The notes under the pieces are model-generated. The model saw nothing but the letters and a program-made list of their open reading frames with translations. It did no database searches and was not told the DNA's origin. 64,000 nt of DNA from Arctopsyche grandis (Eukaryota > Arthropoda > Insecta > Trichoptera > Hydropsychidae): the NCBI RefSeq assembly GCF_051622035.1, contig NC_135355.1, forward strand, positions 37,305,986-37,369,985, written 5' to 3'. Numbering within the stretch: the first letter of the stretch is position 1; each line of letters starts with the position of its first letter. This document shows positions 45,601 to 63,599 of this stretch, in pieces. The position numbers and the translations under genes were made by a program.

Positions 45601-46969
45601 CAGACTTCTTCACACTTTTATTTTTGTACATCATAGTTATCTTGGGAGAATACTGCAGTGGATTCCCACTTCCTTCTACAGCGCAGTAAATGTTTTGACA
45701 TCTTATACTGGCAGAGCTGCTGCCCACTACCAGGGATTTATTATAGAGTTTCCTTCTCTGTCAAAGATGATACGGTACCTTCGAAAACCGGGTTGTGCTT
45801 TTGTTAAGCGGCGGCACTTACTCGCCGCTGACCTGAGACCGTCATAGTGTTGTGTGACATTTTATAGAGTGAAACTTACCACGGATTCACTCATCACCAC
45901 TCTTATCTCAGCGCTCCTTGTCCAGGACCACCATGTCGCCATGGCAGTTGACTGCAAGAGTCGTTCCCCTATTTGCAACTTGGGGACCTGAGCGGTTGCA
46001 TGGAGCTCTGCTCTGAGCTTATTAATTACTCCGTGCGGACGGACGTGTGTTTCCATTTATGATATATTTACATATATAGACAGTTTATTCACAATCATAA
46101 TATTTATGAAATTAGTACCAAACAATAACGTTAACGTTGAGTACAAGTATCCAATATCAAATATTAAATTATCAAAACTAAATATTAAACAATTCAACAC
46201 TCAATATTAAATAATCAATTATGAAATAATTCAACACTCAACATTAAATAATCAATTATGAAATAATTCAACATTAAATATCAAACCATTCACTCAATAT
46301 TAAATATGAAATAATTCAACGTTAAATATTATCAATACTATCATTAATAAATCAATCGACGTTAATAGTAAATTATTATCAAAAGAAATGTGATCGAAAT
46401 TATGTGGGTAATTATGTAAATATGAAAATATTATAAATTTAAATTCCATTTAAAAAATATGAAATCAAGCATAGGTAATGATTCTGAATATGTACTAACT
46501 TGCGAGGCGCCAGAAGAGCTACATACTCATCCCAGCACCTCCTCTTTAGCTCCAATTTAACACAAAATTCTACATACTTATCGGGAACAACACACAAACA
46601 CACGTCCGCACCGAGCTCGCTCAACCCGCGACTATATATATAATGATTATATAAGCAGGCTTGAATCGTTCGATCACACAGCTTCGTGCCGTTCTAATTT
46701 ATAATATAAAATATGTATTTTATGGTTTTGTTTTTCATTTAATAGGAGACGAATTGTATCCCCCAAATCCAGACTTTGAAAAGCAAACTATTGTTCACCT
46801 GGAAGAAAATACTATAGCTGAACTACAAAACGTTGCTAATTATACTCATAGAATGGAACTTTACGATTTATATACATTGAATGTCAAGTTGAAAAACTTT
46901 TCTCCATTTCAAGGCCAATTGTCGCCCATAAGTGAAATTATTCCTGATTTGAAAATTTACAACAAATAA
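39695..46969 (+). CDS. NUDT19: NUDT19-like acyl-CoA diphosphatase, copy 1
   Basis: Exons are 39695-40011, 40081-40222, 41842-42042, 42136-42349 and 46746-46969 (365 aa). NUDT19 proteins are Nudix hydrolases that cleave CoA and acyl-CoAs to phosphopantetheine derivatives and 3',5'-ADP, usually in peroxisomes. A CoA-type LLQQRS..FLPS..FPGG motif lies at residues 37-57, and the catalytic half of the Nudix box, RETFEELG, at 116-123. The long spacer between the halves is a family trait. The start fits the family's RPGP..W N-terminus (MRPGPKFW), and the length is close to the human 375 aa. The C-terminus is IYNK, with no PTS1 signal. AATAAA at about 47020 lies 50 bp past the stop. Introns 2 and 4 are swollen by an inverted-repeat element and an RTE LINE. 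Confidence 0.9.
40012..40080 (+). other. 69-nt in-frame intron of NUDT19 copy 1
   Basis: It is bounded by GTATCT and CATTAG. Its position is set by the matching intron of copy 2 (49220-49417). The length is a multiple of three and it has no stop, so retention would add 23 residues. Confidence 0.75.
40518..41666. mobile_element. Element with long inverted-repeat arms
   Basis: The arms at 40518-40635 and 41528-41666 are inverted copies (sharing TATTGTTCAAAGGTTGTAAA and TGACTATCCTACCTCTAGT). The right arm carries about 26 extra bases made from an internal repeat of the arm. The central 900 bp has no recognised coding sequence; it includes the palindrome GTGCGTACGCAC near 41460. The superfamily is unknown. 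Confidence 0.6.
41690..41800 (-). mobile_element. LINE reverse-transcriptase C-terminal scrap
   Basis: The minus strand encodes IRSILEFSFIIWSP and LKIERIQKRFLRYLY, a conserved block downstream of jockey/CR1-type reverse transcriptases. It lies just upstream of NUDT19 copy 1 exon 3. Confidence 0.6.
42605..46056 (-). mobile_element. RTE-type LINE with intact ORF
   Basis: The coding region is 45727-42638. The 5' flank to about 46056 and the 3' end near 42605 are estimated. It is inserted antisense in intron 4 of NUDT19 copy 1. The long intact frame suggests a young insertion; activity cannot be judged from sequence. Confidence 0.7.
42638..45727 (-). CDS. RTE LINE endonuclease-reverse transcriptase
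   Basis: A 1029-residue intact frame. Residues 89-332 form an apurinic-like endonuclease: IGTWNVRGL at 89-97, GISETHWK near 119, GDFNAKVG at 227-234, QIDYVLI near 294 and SDHNLLVAKF at 321-330. The reverse transcriptase follows: SPGSDGIQAELLK near 551, FIDYKKAFD at 677-685, VRQGCILSPDLFN near 736 and the catalytic YADD at 778-781. The C-terminal part (AFEMWSWRRLLRVPWTDKRT) is typical of RTE elements. All catalytic motifs seen are intact. The order of domains and the absence of a separate long ORF1 fit RTE. The start chosen is the first ATG of the frame; the true start may lie nearer the endonuclease domain. Confidence 0.9.
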   Translation of the reverse strand: MGSSSASIRCQNIYCAVEGSGNPLQYSPKITMMYKNKSVKKSDSPADTRRLRGSRSHGVKLATGHMHVTHQASCGKYATGETLRNKSKIGTWNVRGLLNPGKTLVVEKEMYSHGLDILGISETHWKNNGHYKTSNGNTIYFSGNQDSSHSGVAVILASKLTSALIGYNPISDRLIHLKLNTHPYKLNILQVYAPTADAEDIKINAFYASLLDTLSNISNKEMTIILGDFNAKVGNNSNIDNIVGKYGLGIQNERGEKLISFCIENKMSIMNTWFQHHPRRLYTWISPGDRHRNQIDYVLINSRWKSSIHNVKTYPGADCGSDHNLLVAKFRLKLKMIKRHQNKAIKLTNDDVINFGNVIREKDAEFQINPNVDVEESWKIFKDLIIRYARKHQTPQNEHRKSFISDSTWVKIKERKRLKQTGITSTEYLERYAILHKDIQRSCRRDKAKYINDICEEIEKHALKNQARDIFHKVKIVTQKFSPKTWTIDDQFGNTLTDIDVILNRWKEYCSELYSGSSSTSIVSLIDDVREPDILTSEVVNAIKKLKCKKSPGSDGIQAELLKELGETAIKALCNMCNKIWVNGVWPKDWVNSIFIPLHKKGSTKKCENYRTLALISHSSKVLLYIIKDRLSSYLGWQIPNEQAGFVKGKGTREQILNIRQLIEKCREFQTPAVLCFIDYKKAFDFVNWDYLWKVLLDMGVPMHLVKIIHNLYNDNNAVVRINSLNSTNFRVQRGVRQGCILSPDLFNIYGEYIMRRALDGWKGGVSIGGKKLSNLRYADDTTLIANNHEEMAELIRRVETESNVLGLQINRPKTKIMIIDRHQQLQNNNSALNGIDVVDNFVYLGSLISNNGGSELEIRRRITLAKSAMSQLTKIWKNRAITTAVKIRLVKSLVFSVCLYGVETWTMKAADRRRIDAFEMWSWRRLLRVPWTDKRTNVSILEELKIKDRLSTICLKRILQFFGHIARRGEESLERLVVVGSVEGRRARGRSPARWTDQVSAATGASTVASLRLAEFRTEWRQLVDRTS
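46130..46380 (+). repeat. Degenerate AT-rich tandem repeat
   Basis: Units of roughly 30-40 bp share AATATTAAATAATCAATTAT and GAAATAATTCAAC. No function is apparent. Confidence 0.6.
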
Positions 46970-47019
46970 TTTTAAACTTTTTATACCTCTGCATTTATTA
47001 TGTACACGTTTTATTGTTT

Positions 47020-47025
47020 AATAAA
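47020..47025 (+). terminator. Probable poly(A) signal of NUDT19 copy 1
   Basis: AATAAA about 50 bp after the stop codon, followed by a T-rich stretch. Confidence 0.5.
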
Positions 47026-47079
47026 ATTAATGTAATTTTTCTATTGTATGTTATTTATTTAAGAATTTTCATATAGTAT

Positions 47080-47474
47080 TGTTGCGTAGGGATGGGTGGA
47101 GGATCCAAGTAAAAGGCCAAAATCGTGTCACAGCATTTATTGGTGATTAAGGAGATACACACACCGCCAGTGCTCCGTCCAGAATGTTTTGATATCGCCT
47201 AAGTATCGCCTTATAAGGGATAGGTCACTCGACGTCCGGTTTGTTTACCTATTGTTATGGTCACGTACTCGGATATGTCTTCCCACGACATTCGGTCCCA
47301 CGGTACCGTGGTTTAGGTTACTTCTGAGAAGGGACCAAATAGCGGCCATTGTTTAGCCTACATGCACTTAGAGTCTCGATATAATCTTTGAAACCAATTA
47401 TAACGGTCACACAGTCTCTGGGATGCTACTCGGGCTTGCAACTACTTCGGCGGCTCTTTTTAGTATACGTAACA
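47080..47474 (+). mobile_element. Solo LTR
   Basis: It starts TGTTGCG and ends CGTAACA, with a 4-bp duplication GTAT on both sides (47076-47079 and 47475-47478). It is the same family as 18852-19224, about 22 bp longer, with an extra segment near 47405-47450. A 21-bp sequence starting GTATGTTATTTATTT is present both at 47046 and directly after the LTR at 47475. Confidence 0.7.
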
Positions 47475-47639
47475 GTATGTTATTTATTTAAGAATACTTG
47501 AAAAGTGGCATAGCCAATGGACCCAAAAGGTTTGTCAATACATAAAGTTATACAAAAATACAAATCTAATATATATGTAATTTCGAAAGACACTTTATAT
47601 GTATGTATGTACATAAGTTTTGGTTCGTAAAATCAAGAA

Positions 47640-47850
47640 AAAAACTGTATATATATTGTTTGCTATCAATATTTCCTCTTGGAAAATAGTGTCACGTGCA
47701 TTTAGCATTTAGCGCCATCTATTGAAAATTTATTTAATAAATTAATTAATTTTTCTATTGCTGTTTTATATTGTTTATATATATGTAGGTAGGTAGGTGG
47801 TTTTTACTAATAATACATCTAATGAAATCTTCATCGAGTCTGAGAGTATG
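47640..47850 (+). mobile_element. Helitron family 2 fragment
   Basis: It shares TTTAGCGCCATCTATTGAAA and GTAGGTAGGTGGTTTTTACT with 12760-12860. Both ends are missing. Confidence 0.45.
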
Positions 47851-47929
47851 ACCTCTCAGATGAGTGTATGTAGTTGTCAAACGCAAGTAGGTGTATCATG
47901 GAACAAAAATCGAAATGGCTATTGTGGTG

Positions 47930-48660
47930 GATCAAGTAAATGGGGGGCCCCAAGCGCATGTGAAATTTTAGGCCCCCACTTCAGTAAAAAAATTTCTATT
48001 ATCGTTTTTTACCATGCTTTTCAGTATATGGTTTTTCATTAGGAATTTACAAAACCATATTTTTTTTTATATATTTACTATGTTTACTTGAAACACTAAA
48101 TTGGTATTAAAAAATAGGTATTAATTTCGTTTATTTTTGGCGGTCCGGTGATCATTGGTCACAAAAGTCACTAAAATCTCTATAACGGAACATCTGGCAG
48201 CCGAAAAGTCCATCATACTAACGATAACTATCATACTAACGAAAACTCAAGTGTCAAATATTCCGCATTCGCGGTTTTCATAACAAAGATTGACTTTGTG
48301 ACCACTGCAATGTGACTAATAATCCAATTACCATTTTTGGCTTACGAACGTATTGTGGACAATGATAATAATTTTTTAGTTGTAAACATAGAATCGCTCT
48401 CAGCCTCCAAAAATGTTGCTACAAAAATTCTGCGTGGCAGAGTTTGTTCATTGTTTGCTAAACTTCGTCTCTCTCTTTCTTGTCTCTCTCCTGACTTTCC
48501 GTCTCTCTCTTCGATGGCTCGCTTTTAAACGATACTTTTGTTAACAATGACCATTCTATGCATTCTATTTCTATGGTTGTAAATTTTAGTAGCAAAGGCC
48601 CATTTCGGGACCCCTAAAATTCGGGGAGCCCAAGCGCACGCTTATTTTCAATACTTATAT
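47930..48660 (+). repeat. Uncharacterised repeat-like block
   Basis: GCCCCAAGCGCATG at the left end and GAGCCCAAGCGCACG at the right end are near-direct repeats. Both lie next to GGCCC/GGGACCCC sequence. No coding sequence was recognised. Confidence 0.3.
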
Positions 48661-48929
48661 TTTGAATACTTTTATTTTGAACAATGTATACTGGCCGCTT
48701 AATATAAATACTGACAAAAAATAGACTCAAATACTTACCAGTGAAATACAAGCCGATGAAGAATGGTATTTGATTTTATATAAAATTGCAAAAAAAAATA
48801 GAAACGTCATCCGGGTATAGCTCAATATTAACGTATTATGGCCAACTGTCATACGATTGACGTGCCTCAAACTGTCAGACTTTTCAAATCCAACATAAAT
48901 TTAGTCTGTTATCAGCAATTTCTTCCGAA

Positions 48930-50408
48930 ATGAAAGCATGGAAAAACTCAGCGAGCATCATAATACTTTTAAAGAACTCCATTGCTGAGACTCAGCTTCC
49001 CAATTATAAAATCCTCCTGCAAAAACGAAGTAAGGATGCCAAATTTCTACCTAATGCGATGGTTTTTCCTGGAGGTGCCACATCAGAGTGTGACTCTCAT
49101 CAATATTGGACAGACCACTTCAAATCTTTCGGTCTGAACAGTAGCAATTTTGCCACTTTGCACAATCCGAACTTTGGACTCACTCAAATATTCAAAGACG
49201 GACCCGACGTCATACACCGGTAATTCAATAAAAAATTGCATACATATATCATATCACCTTGCCGAAATACTCTATCAAATAAATCATACACGGCCGTTTT
49301 CCTTTCAAATAGATTTCCATTTCGAACGATTTCCCACATATACCTAACCGCAGTAGTCTCTTCACATTAATCCGAACTACATGACATGATCGCTTTAAAT
49401 TTATTTTTTTCTTATAGACACGTATCTCTAAGGATAACGGCAATTAGGGAAACGTTCGAAGAACTTGGTATATTAATTTGTAGAAATAGGAAACAGTTGC
49501 AAAGCGGTAACAAACTTTTTGCACCTTATATAACACCGTCTAATATACGACACTGGCAAGAGAAGGTCTAATCTTACTGTCAAATTCACACTTCTTAAAA
49601 TTCAAAACATTCTCAAAAATCAAACTATTATTTCAGGTACATCATGACCCACAAAATTTCCTAACACTTTGTAAAGAACTAGACTGCTATCCGGATATAT
49701 GGTCACTTTACTTATGGAGCAATTGGCTGACGCCTATTAAGATGACAACGCACAGATTTGACACAGTTTTCTTCGTAGTGGCATTCGAAGATAAACCGCA
49801 AATATACATTGAAGAAAAGGAAGTCGCCGACGTGTCCGTTAGTATCAATAAAACACAACAACCATTAAAGAAAGATGTATATTTAATATCTGCATCATTC
49901 AGTTGACCACCGCCGAAGATGTGCTGATTGCAAACGAGAAGAAAGAAGTAGAAATGATATTCCCGCAATGGTATGAGCTGTTGAGATTTAGACATCAACC
50001 TGATATCGAAAGACTTGTTCGGCATGCCGCTCAAAGAAGTCCACTCGGTTGTCATTTAATGTTTCCGATACGACAAAAGATAAAAGACGGCATACTAGGA
50101 GTACTTCCTGGTAAATTTTATATTGTGAAATCCTTGCAGTACTTGAATTAATACGTTAATGCATTCATGTTTTGATTTAAGGTGATGAATTGTACCCAAC
50201 CGATCCAGATTTGCTTACAGCAACGAAATTGTGTGACAGAGAGAAAACTTTTGAAGAGTTGCGTTCGTCGGCGACTAGCATGCATCGGATTGAGGCTAAT
50301 GAAAATGAAGAAAAAATCATAAGAATCGAAAATTATACTCTTCCGAATTTCCAACTGTCGCCTATAGATGGAAATATACCGAAAATACTCGTCAATAGTC
50401 ATTTATAA
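48930..50408 (+). CDS. NUDT19: NUDT19-like acyl-CoA diphosphatase, copy 2
   Basis: Exons are 48930-49219, 49418-49565, 49637-49837, 49903-50110 and 50182-50408 (357 aa). It is the compact tandem paralogue of the gene at 39695; every intron falls at the same place and phase. The CoA-type motif LLQKRS..FLPN..FPGG lies at residues 29-49, and Nudix RETFEELG at 107-114. CYPDIWSLYLW and NWLTPI in exon 3 are identical between the copies. The N-terminus is shorter (MKAWKNSASI). The C-terminus is SHL, which fits the peroxisomal PTS1 pattern (small, basic, hydrophobic) and the family's usual location. The exon 3 donor is the weaker GTTAGT. The copy carries no transposon insertions in its introns (65-198 bp). 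Confidence 0.9.
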
Positions 50409-50609
50409 AAAGAATTACTATACTAGGCGCTTAATATATCATTTATCTGCTATTATTATGATGAGTACTACTTATAAAAGCTCAGTTACTAATTGCCTTT
50501 TCGATCATTAAATTAAATAAGTTGACAGGAATTTATTAAAACGGTCTCTATCTGTTGGTCAGTATGTTTGTGGTGTGTAATTTATATAAAAGGATCAGCA
50601 AAGAGTCAG

Positions 50610-50910
50610 TATTTAAATCAAATAGTCAGTCATTCAAAAAACACTCACACGAACATTTGATGTTGTATCTTTAAGATAATTGGAAAAAATAAATCAAATA
50701 ATTGTACGATTTAAACATTTCCGTAAAAATGCATGAAATATTGTAAGAAAAGGGATTCAAGCTTAAAATATCTAATTATATGACAATATTAAAAAAAACA
50801 TGGACGGAAATACCAAAATTAGTCTTGATCAAGTAAAACAGTGGTGTTTGGACGATACTGAGATACCAGAATCGGAAAACTCTGAATATGTGGTGACCAC
50901 TTTAATGAAT
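50610..50910 (+). repeat. Dispersed repeat shared with 60150-60340
   Basis: Both contain GATTTRAACATTYCYGTAAA, GAAATATTGT and AATATCTAATTATNYGACA. The class was not recognised. It begins about 200 bp past the stop of NUDT19 copy 2. Confidence 0.45.
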
Positions 50911-51039
50911 ACTTACTGATCTTTTTTTTTAATTTAGTTACTGACAGTTTTTGTTGTAATTAGTAACCTGACAAAAAATTTGTTGCCTAGTAGCTAAATA
51001 GATGCTTAATATTATACTCCAACTGCTTAAAATATTCAT

Positions 51040-52100
51040 TGTGCCATTTAATGGTGAAATACCAAAGTATTTATGTTTAACACTCGCCTTATTGTGCTGG
51101 ACACCAAACGTCCAAAACAGTTAAAAATGTGTTTTAATTTAAAATAATGCAAAATCTGCGATGGTGATTATTGTAATTAACTATAAAAATCATTTTATCG
51201 TGTATTAAACGTCAAATAATATAAATGAAAAAATAATGGCTGAAGCCGTCAATCCAAAGGCGGATAACATTCTCTCACTGAATTACCCCTATATAAAAAT
51301 TGTAGCTAATCCAAACAAGCCCTAGATAACTACCGCCGAGGATTTAGAGTTTTGTAAAGGTGTGTTTAGACTCTCTAATATATCTTGCAACAATATGAAA
51401 TAAACAAAAGAAGTCTATTAATGAATGTATTTTTCCAAAACTAATTCCATCTTCTTCATTGTTGTTAAAATGTAATGCTCACAATCTAAATGCCAATCCA
51501 CAATCTAAAATACCCAGTAGTTAAGGGATTTCCATCGGGAAATTCTGCTATGGTTGTAAATACAGAAATTCCGGTGTAAACCAGTCTTTATAAACATTGA
51601 CACTAATTACACGACCCATGTTCATTGCATTTTTTTTTCAATGCTACCTGGAAAGGCTTAGCAGGTAGTATTCTTGTTTGCTTTGAACATGCTCAAAATA
51701 CAACGCCTATTTTTCAGACCCATGGACTTGTTGGCAAAACGCCGATCGACGTTGGTCAGCATTTAAAGGGTTTAATGTTTTTATTTTGTATGTAACATAA
51801 TTCGAATCATAGAGGTTTTGAAGAGGAGTACATAAAAATAAAATAAAGACCCTGCATTCAGTATGGTTCGGTGATTACTAGTCAAATGTGAACCGGTCAC
51901 AGGACAACCGGTCGCTCTAGATGGGTCACACGTGATCACCCGTCACACCCTAAAATCGGTCAACCAGTTTTCTCGTGTCCGATTTTAGGGTGTGACCGGT
52001 TGTCCTGTGACTGGTTCACATATGAGTAGTAGTCCATTTACTATTCAGTATATTTGGAGAAATAACATAAAATATAAGTCCTGGTCACTCGCTATCCATC
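51040..52100 (+). repeat. Dispersed repeat shared with 28640-29260
   Basis: The two share ATAGAGGTTTTGA, GACCCTGCATTCAGTAT and CCTGGTCA. This copy is interrupted by the MITE at 51865-52042. Confidence 0.5.
51865..52042. mobile_element. 178-bp fold-back MITE
   Basis: It is flanked by a perfect 9-bp duplication ATTCAGTAT (51856-51864 and 52043-52051). Its arms share TGTGAACCGGTCACAGGACA on the left and TGTGAACCAGTCACAGGACA, inverted, on the right. The unoccupied site is visible in the related repeat at about 29179. Confidence 0.8.
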
Positions 52101-54258
52101 ACAGAGCGCGGCATGTAACACATTTTTCTATGAAGAATTCCAACATAGAAGTAAAAAAAAAAAAATTGTAGTGTTATACAATATATAAAAAATGTATCAT
52201 CTTTAAGATTTTTATTTATTTTCTTCTGAAATTGTTCATACAAAATAATTTTAAGCGTTTACAATTTTTTATCTTAATAAAATGTTTATCAACAATTGTT
52301 TTGCTATTATTGAAAAACGGAAAAGACAAAAACAACTTACGTCACGCACCTTGTAATAAACAAGAGACGCGTCAGTTTCAGCAATTCACTAATGTATAAA
52401 AAATTTGAAGGACTACGCATTATTATCAATAGTGACCAAAAAAATCTCCTAATATACATAATATGTAATAAATAAATTTTAACCTATACATTTTTAAACT
52501 GACTGTCTTCTATTACATACACATATCACACTTTGCCTACGTATTGTGTTAACTTGTATATATATATATATAATAATTCCCTTTTATTTTGCACAACAAA
52601 ATCAACAACTTTACCCACACAGCAAATGATCTCTCGGCGCATATTTAAAATTGAGAAATTTACCTCTTCACATTGTCCGTTGCGTTTGTAAGAACCTAAA
52701 GCCGAAACAGTCTACGTTTACTCTAATTTTACATTCTGAAAATCAGATCTTTCATTGTAGATTATTGCTTAATTTTAATTACTATTAGCGTTAATGTAAA
52801 TTACACATTATACATACATACCCTACGCACGATTACTTTTAAAAACAACTTCGAGCTATTCGTGTATGTATGTGTACATATAACATGACATGTCAAAATG
52901 TATAATATAATACATATTTTAAAATTTCAACTCCTCCACGTCACTTATGTATATAATATATATATATATAAAGAAAAAATGCATGAAGCATTTCTTCACG
53001 AGAGTGTAAAATTCCCATATCTATCGGATGCCCACATCTTAAGATCCTAATAAAAAAAAAGCATTAAGCCTATTCATTATATATATCACAATATTAAAAA
53101 GCTATAGTTATGGCATGACTACTGTGGCCGGTGTATAAAATTCTTTAACGTAAACAATTCATGCTTTAATCCGACACAAATTGACATAGCACTGCAAAAA
53201 AGATCCAACACACATTTCAATTGACTAAACTTCACAAAGTTTTTATACAATGTAAAAGGAAAAAAAGATTCGTGGAGTATTTTCAAAATGTTATTACACG
53301 TGTGTGGGTTGGATCCTTTTTGCAAAACTACCTATACATATAAACATGTGTACAATGTGAATCATAGCTGCTGCAGCTACGGTGATTTGCAAAATTGGAA
53401 CAAAAATATACGTATCTCTATATTAAAAAAAAATAAATAAATACACATAAATTGTAAAGCTTCAAAAAATCTTTTCGACAGTTAGTTAAAATTAATTAAT
53501 AAAAAATAAATAAACAAAAAACGACTGAATACCAATCACAACCCAGTGTAGCAAATAATTTACACAACCTGTTTCCGAATTTGTACATTTGTGCAAAGCA
53601 ACTTAATACGTACGTATACGTACGTACATATAAAATTAAAATACAATAAAATAAAATCTCAAAAACATTAAAATTCGCTACATAACACTTAAACCCTAGC
53701 GTGTAACGAAACAAACACACATAAAAACAACACGTCGATAAATATACATGAGAATCATGAGGTATGTATATTGAGGCAATGAGGATTATACAATTTCCTA
53801 ATATATGTATATTTACGTAACAATAAAATTGTGCAATAATAATAGACAAATAAACGATAACATATTTCTATAACACGCTCGCTATAAAACTACTGAGGGA
53901 ATCACTTTGGCAGTCAAATGATTTGGCCACTTACACATAACATCAGCGAAAATCATTCTAATTGACTGTGTGAACTGAAAATCACGATCACGATCAAAAC
54001 TGACACGTCGCGGACAGGCACATAAGTAAAATAATAAAGTGAAAACGACAAACAAACGCGTGCCTATATGTACGTCGGCGTTCGAATGTTACAAGTATGT
54101 GAATTTAAAGCTTATATTTGGATATAGAAGCGAGCGAGAATGTTTCAAGTCAGAAATGGAGACTTTAAATGCGATAGCCTCGAGATTAATTAGACTTAAT
54201 GTTAAAATAGAGAGTCGATTAGTCATGGTTACTATGTATTTAGGAATTTCACTATAAT
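52101..54258. other. AT-rich intergenic DNA
   Basis: Open frames up to 117 codons occur but show only AT-driven composition. No gene or repeat was recognised. The poly(A) site of the FERM gene may lie toward the right end of the wider 50.4-56.2 kb intergenic region. Confidence 0.4.
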
Positions 54259-54261
54259 TAA

Positions 54262-55660
54262 AGGTCTACTCATACTGTTCGGTACATTCATATGCACGTG
54301 GCGTACACGCAACAGCGATAGCCGACACAATCTATTCATACCATACAGCAGTACACGTCACCGGAACTGTGGAAATGCTCACGCACGACACGACATCATA
54401 GTAGCAAGCTATTTTATTTTATTTTATATTTTTAATTTATACGAGGAAGGCCTAACGGGTAACCCCGATGCGCCTTCCTGGCTAGAAACATTGTAGACGT
54501 GATATAAATATTATTAGTATTATACAAAGTACATAAATACATATCAATTAATATCCACAGAGACATCTGTGGTCAAATTTGTAAACTTTCAACTATATTT
54601 TGAGATATAGAGTAAAACTCTATATTTTGCGAGAAAATGGGTGAGGTTGCCAATTTGTTGGAACCGTTTCAATGAAAATCAGATAAATTGGCAAACTCTG
54701 ATGGGAAACGACCGACCTGGAGTCACAAATCCAAGGTCTGGACAGCAGAAACCAGTGGGATTTGAACCCGTGACCACTCTGTTCAACGCATTATATACTA
54801 ACCACTAGTCTACTCTGCTGGTTAAAGTGCTGGCAAGTGCACGCGTACTAACGAAAGTGCGCATGCGCATATCAATATTTTCGGAAAGGTCATTTTGCGA
54901 CCATATCGATACAACGCAAGCAATATTGCGCCATATCGTCGCGCTCTCTGATGTATATGTGAGCCGATTTTGCCTCGCACTCGGCTAAAACTTGTCTGAA
55001 CCGCGAGATGCTGGATAATATGAATAGAAACTGTCGTATACGTGAGCTGTTGTGCTTTGCTGGGGCTGTGAACTGCTGTATAGTATAAATTCTAGTGGCC
55101 CTTACGGCATTAACACTGAATCGATTAAGACACGAAAAATGAACTCAGGAGAACATCCCAGGCTGGAAGGTCGTATGGGACAAGCACACGTGTATGCGTG
55201 AGGTACCGAGGAAACCATCTACCCCCACTCCTAATCTTAAAGCTTGTAAACAATCAAGTCATTTTATCATTTTTCGAGTCTTCATCAACTCAGGTAAGGT
55301 GAACCCAATAAATTCATACTATACAGCAGTACAAATCAACGAAATGCATCAAGCAAAGCCGGTTTTCTTTGGCCACTGTGGAGATCGTCATAGTAGCGAG
55401 TGCACGCGTACTAACGAGATTGCGCATGCGCATGAGAATACTTTCTAAAACGTCATATTGCGACAATATTGATACGACGCAAGCAATATTGCGCTATATC
55501 GTCGCGCTTTCTGTAATGAACATATACCTACATATGTGAAACTTGAAACTTGGAACTTGTCCGAAAGTGCGCTGCTGTATAGTATAAATAGAAGTAGTCT
55601 TTTCTGTGCACTGCTGTGCTGTGCCGTTGCCTCGCATTGCTGAATAGTATGAATAGACCT
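54262..55660. mobile_element. TIR element flanked by TAA, with internal repeats
   Basis: The ends are inverted repeats (AGGTCTACTCATACTGTTC on the left and, inverted, AGGTCTATTCATACTATTC on the right), flanked by TAA on both sides (54259-54261 and 55661-55663). Inside, a block of about 250 bp is present twice in direct order (54835-55080 and 55385-55650), with GTGCACGCGTACTAACGA and GACGCAAGCAATATTGCG. No transposase is present. A 3-bp TWA duplication suggests PIF/Harbinger; this is inference. Confidence 0.55.
54412..54830 (-). mobile_element. SINE with class-1 tail nested in the TIR element
   Basis: On the minus strand it has a head (CAGAGTAGACTAGTGGTTAG, B box GGGTTCAAATCCC), a core and a class-1 hairpin at 54446-54483. 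The interrupted host sequence is seen joined at 55385-55400. Confidence 0.7.
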
Positions 55661-56266
55661 TAATTGGGTAAACCGCAATTTTTTTTTAAAACAATAATAT
55701 CTATGTATTACTTAACATACAATATTTGTATATAATAAATTAATGAGGTTCATAATTGTATCACGAATGTTGATCTTTTCATAATTAGCAAAAATTACTG
55801 CGAGTTATGATTATTAAACAGACTTTTAGCTAAATTGACATTTTGAATTACAAATTTTTCACACAACGTAAACAAAAACAGGTACAAAATTTTAAAATTA
55901 ATGACTGGAGTATAAAAAATAAATAACAATAAATAAGTACATGTTATAAAAAAAATAAATAAAAGGAATGCTTATCACATTACAGTTTTTGGAATTTAAA
56001 TTGGAATGAAAACCTTTTTTAAGTCACAAAAATATTTTCTTTTTTAATTATAATTTGACTGTTTTTTTTTTCTTTCTTTCTTTCTAATGAAGTGGCTTAT
56101 TAGTGGTCTTTGGTTGGTTTTTTTAATTGTATAAATTAGTCATTATTATGTATGTATTTACATAAAAATATTTAAATATATCTAAGACAGGTCTCAAAAT
56201 AGTTACAAGTTGTCTAAAATTCAGAATTTTTGATTGTTCATTGGAATAATGCAATAAAATGCTCAA

Positions 56267-63507
<7,241 letters not shown>

Positions 63508-63599
63508 GTTTGCGCAATGTTGAAGACCTCGACTGTGAACGCTCGGTGTTTTGTTTGCAGGTGATGACTCGAGGCTTTCTTCGTAAAAAGAGACGGTGC

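Noticed and set aside
53496-53849. 117-codon minus-strand open frame with hydrophobic Cys/Phe/Tyr-rich sequence
   Set aside because: Composition is what AT-rich DNA gives by chance. There is no splice context and no family resemblance.
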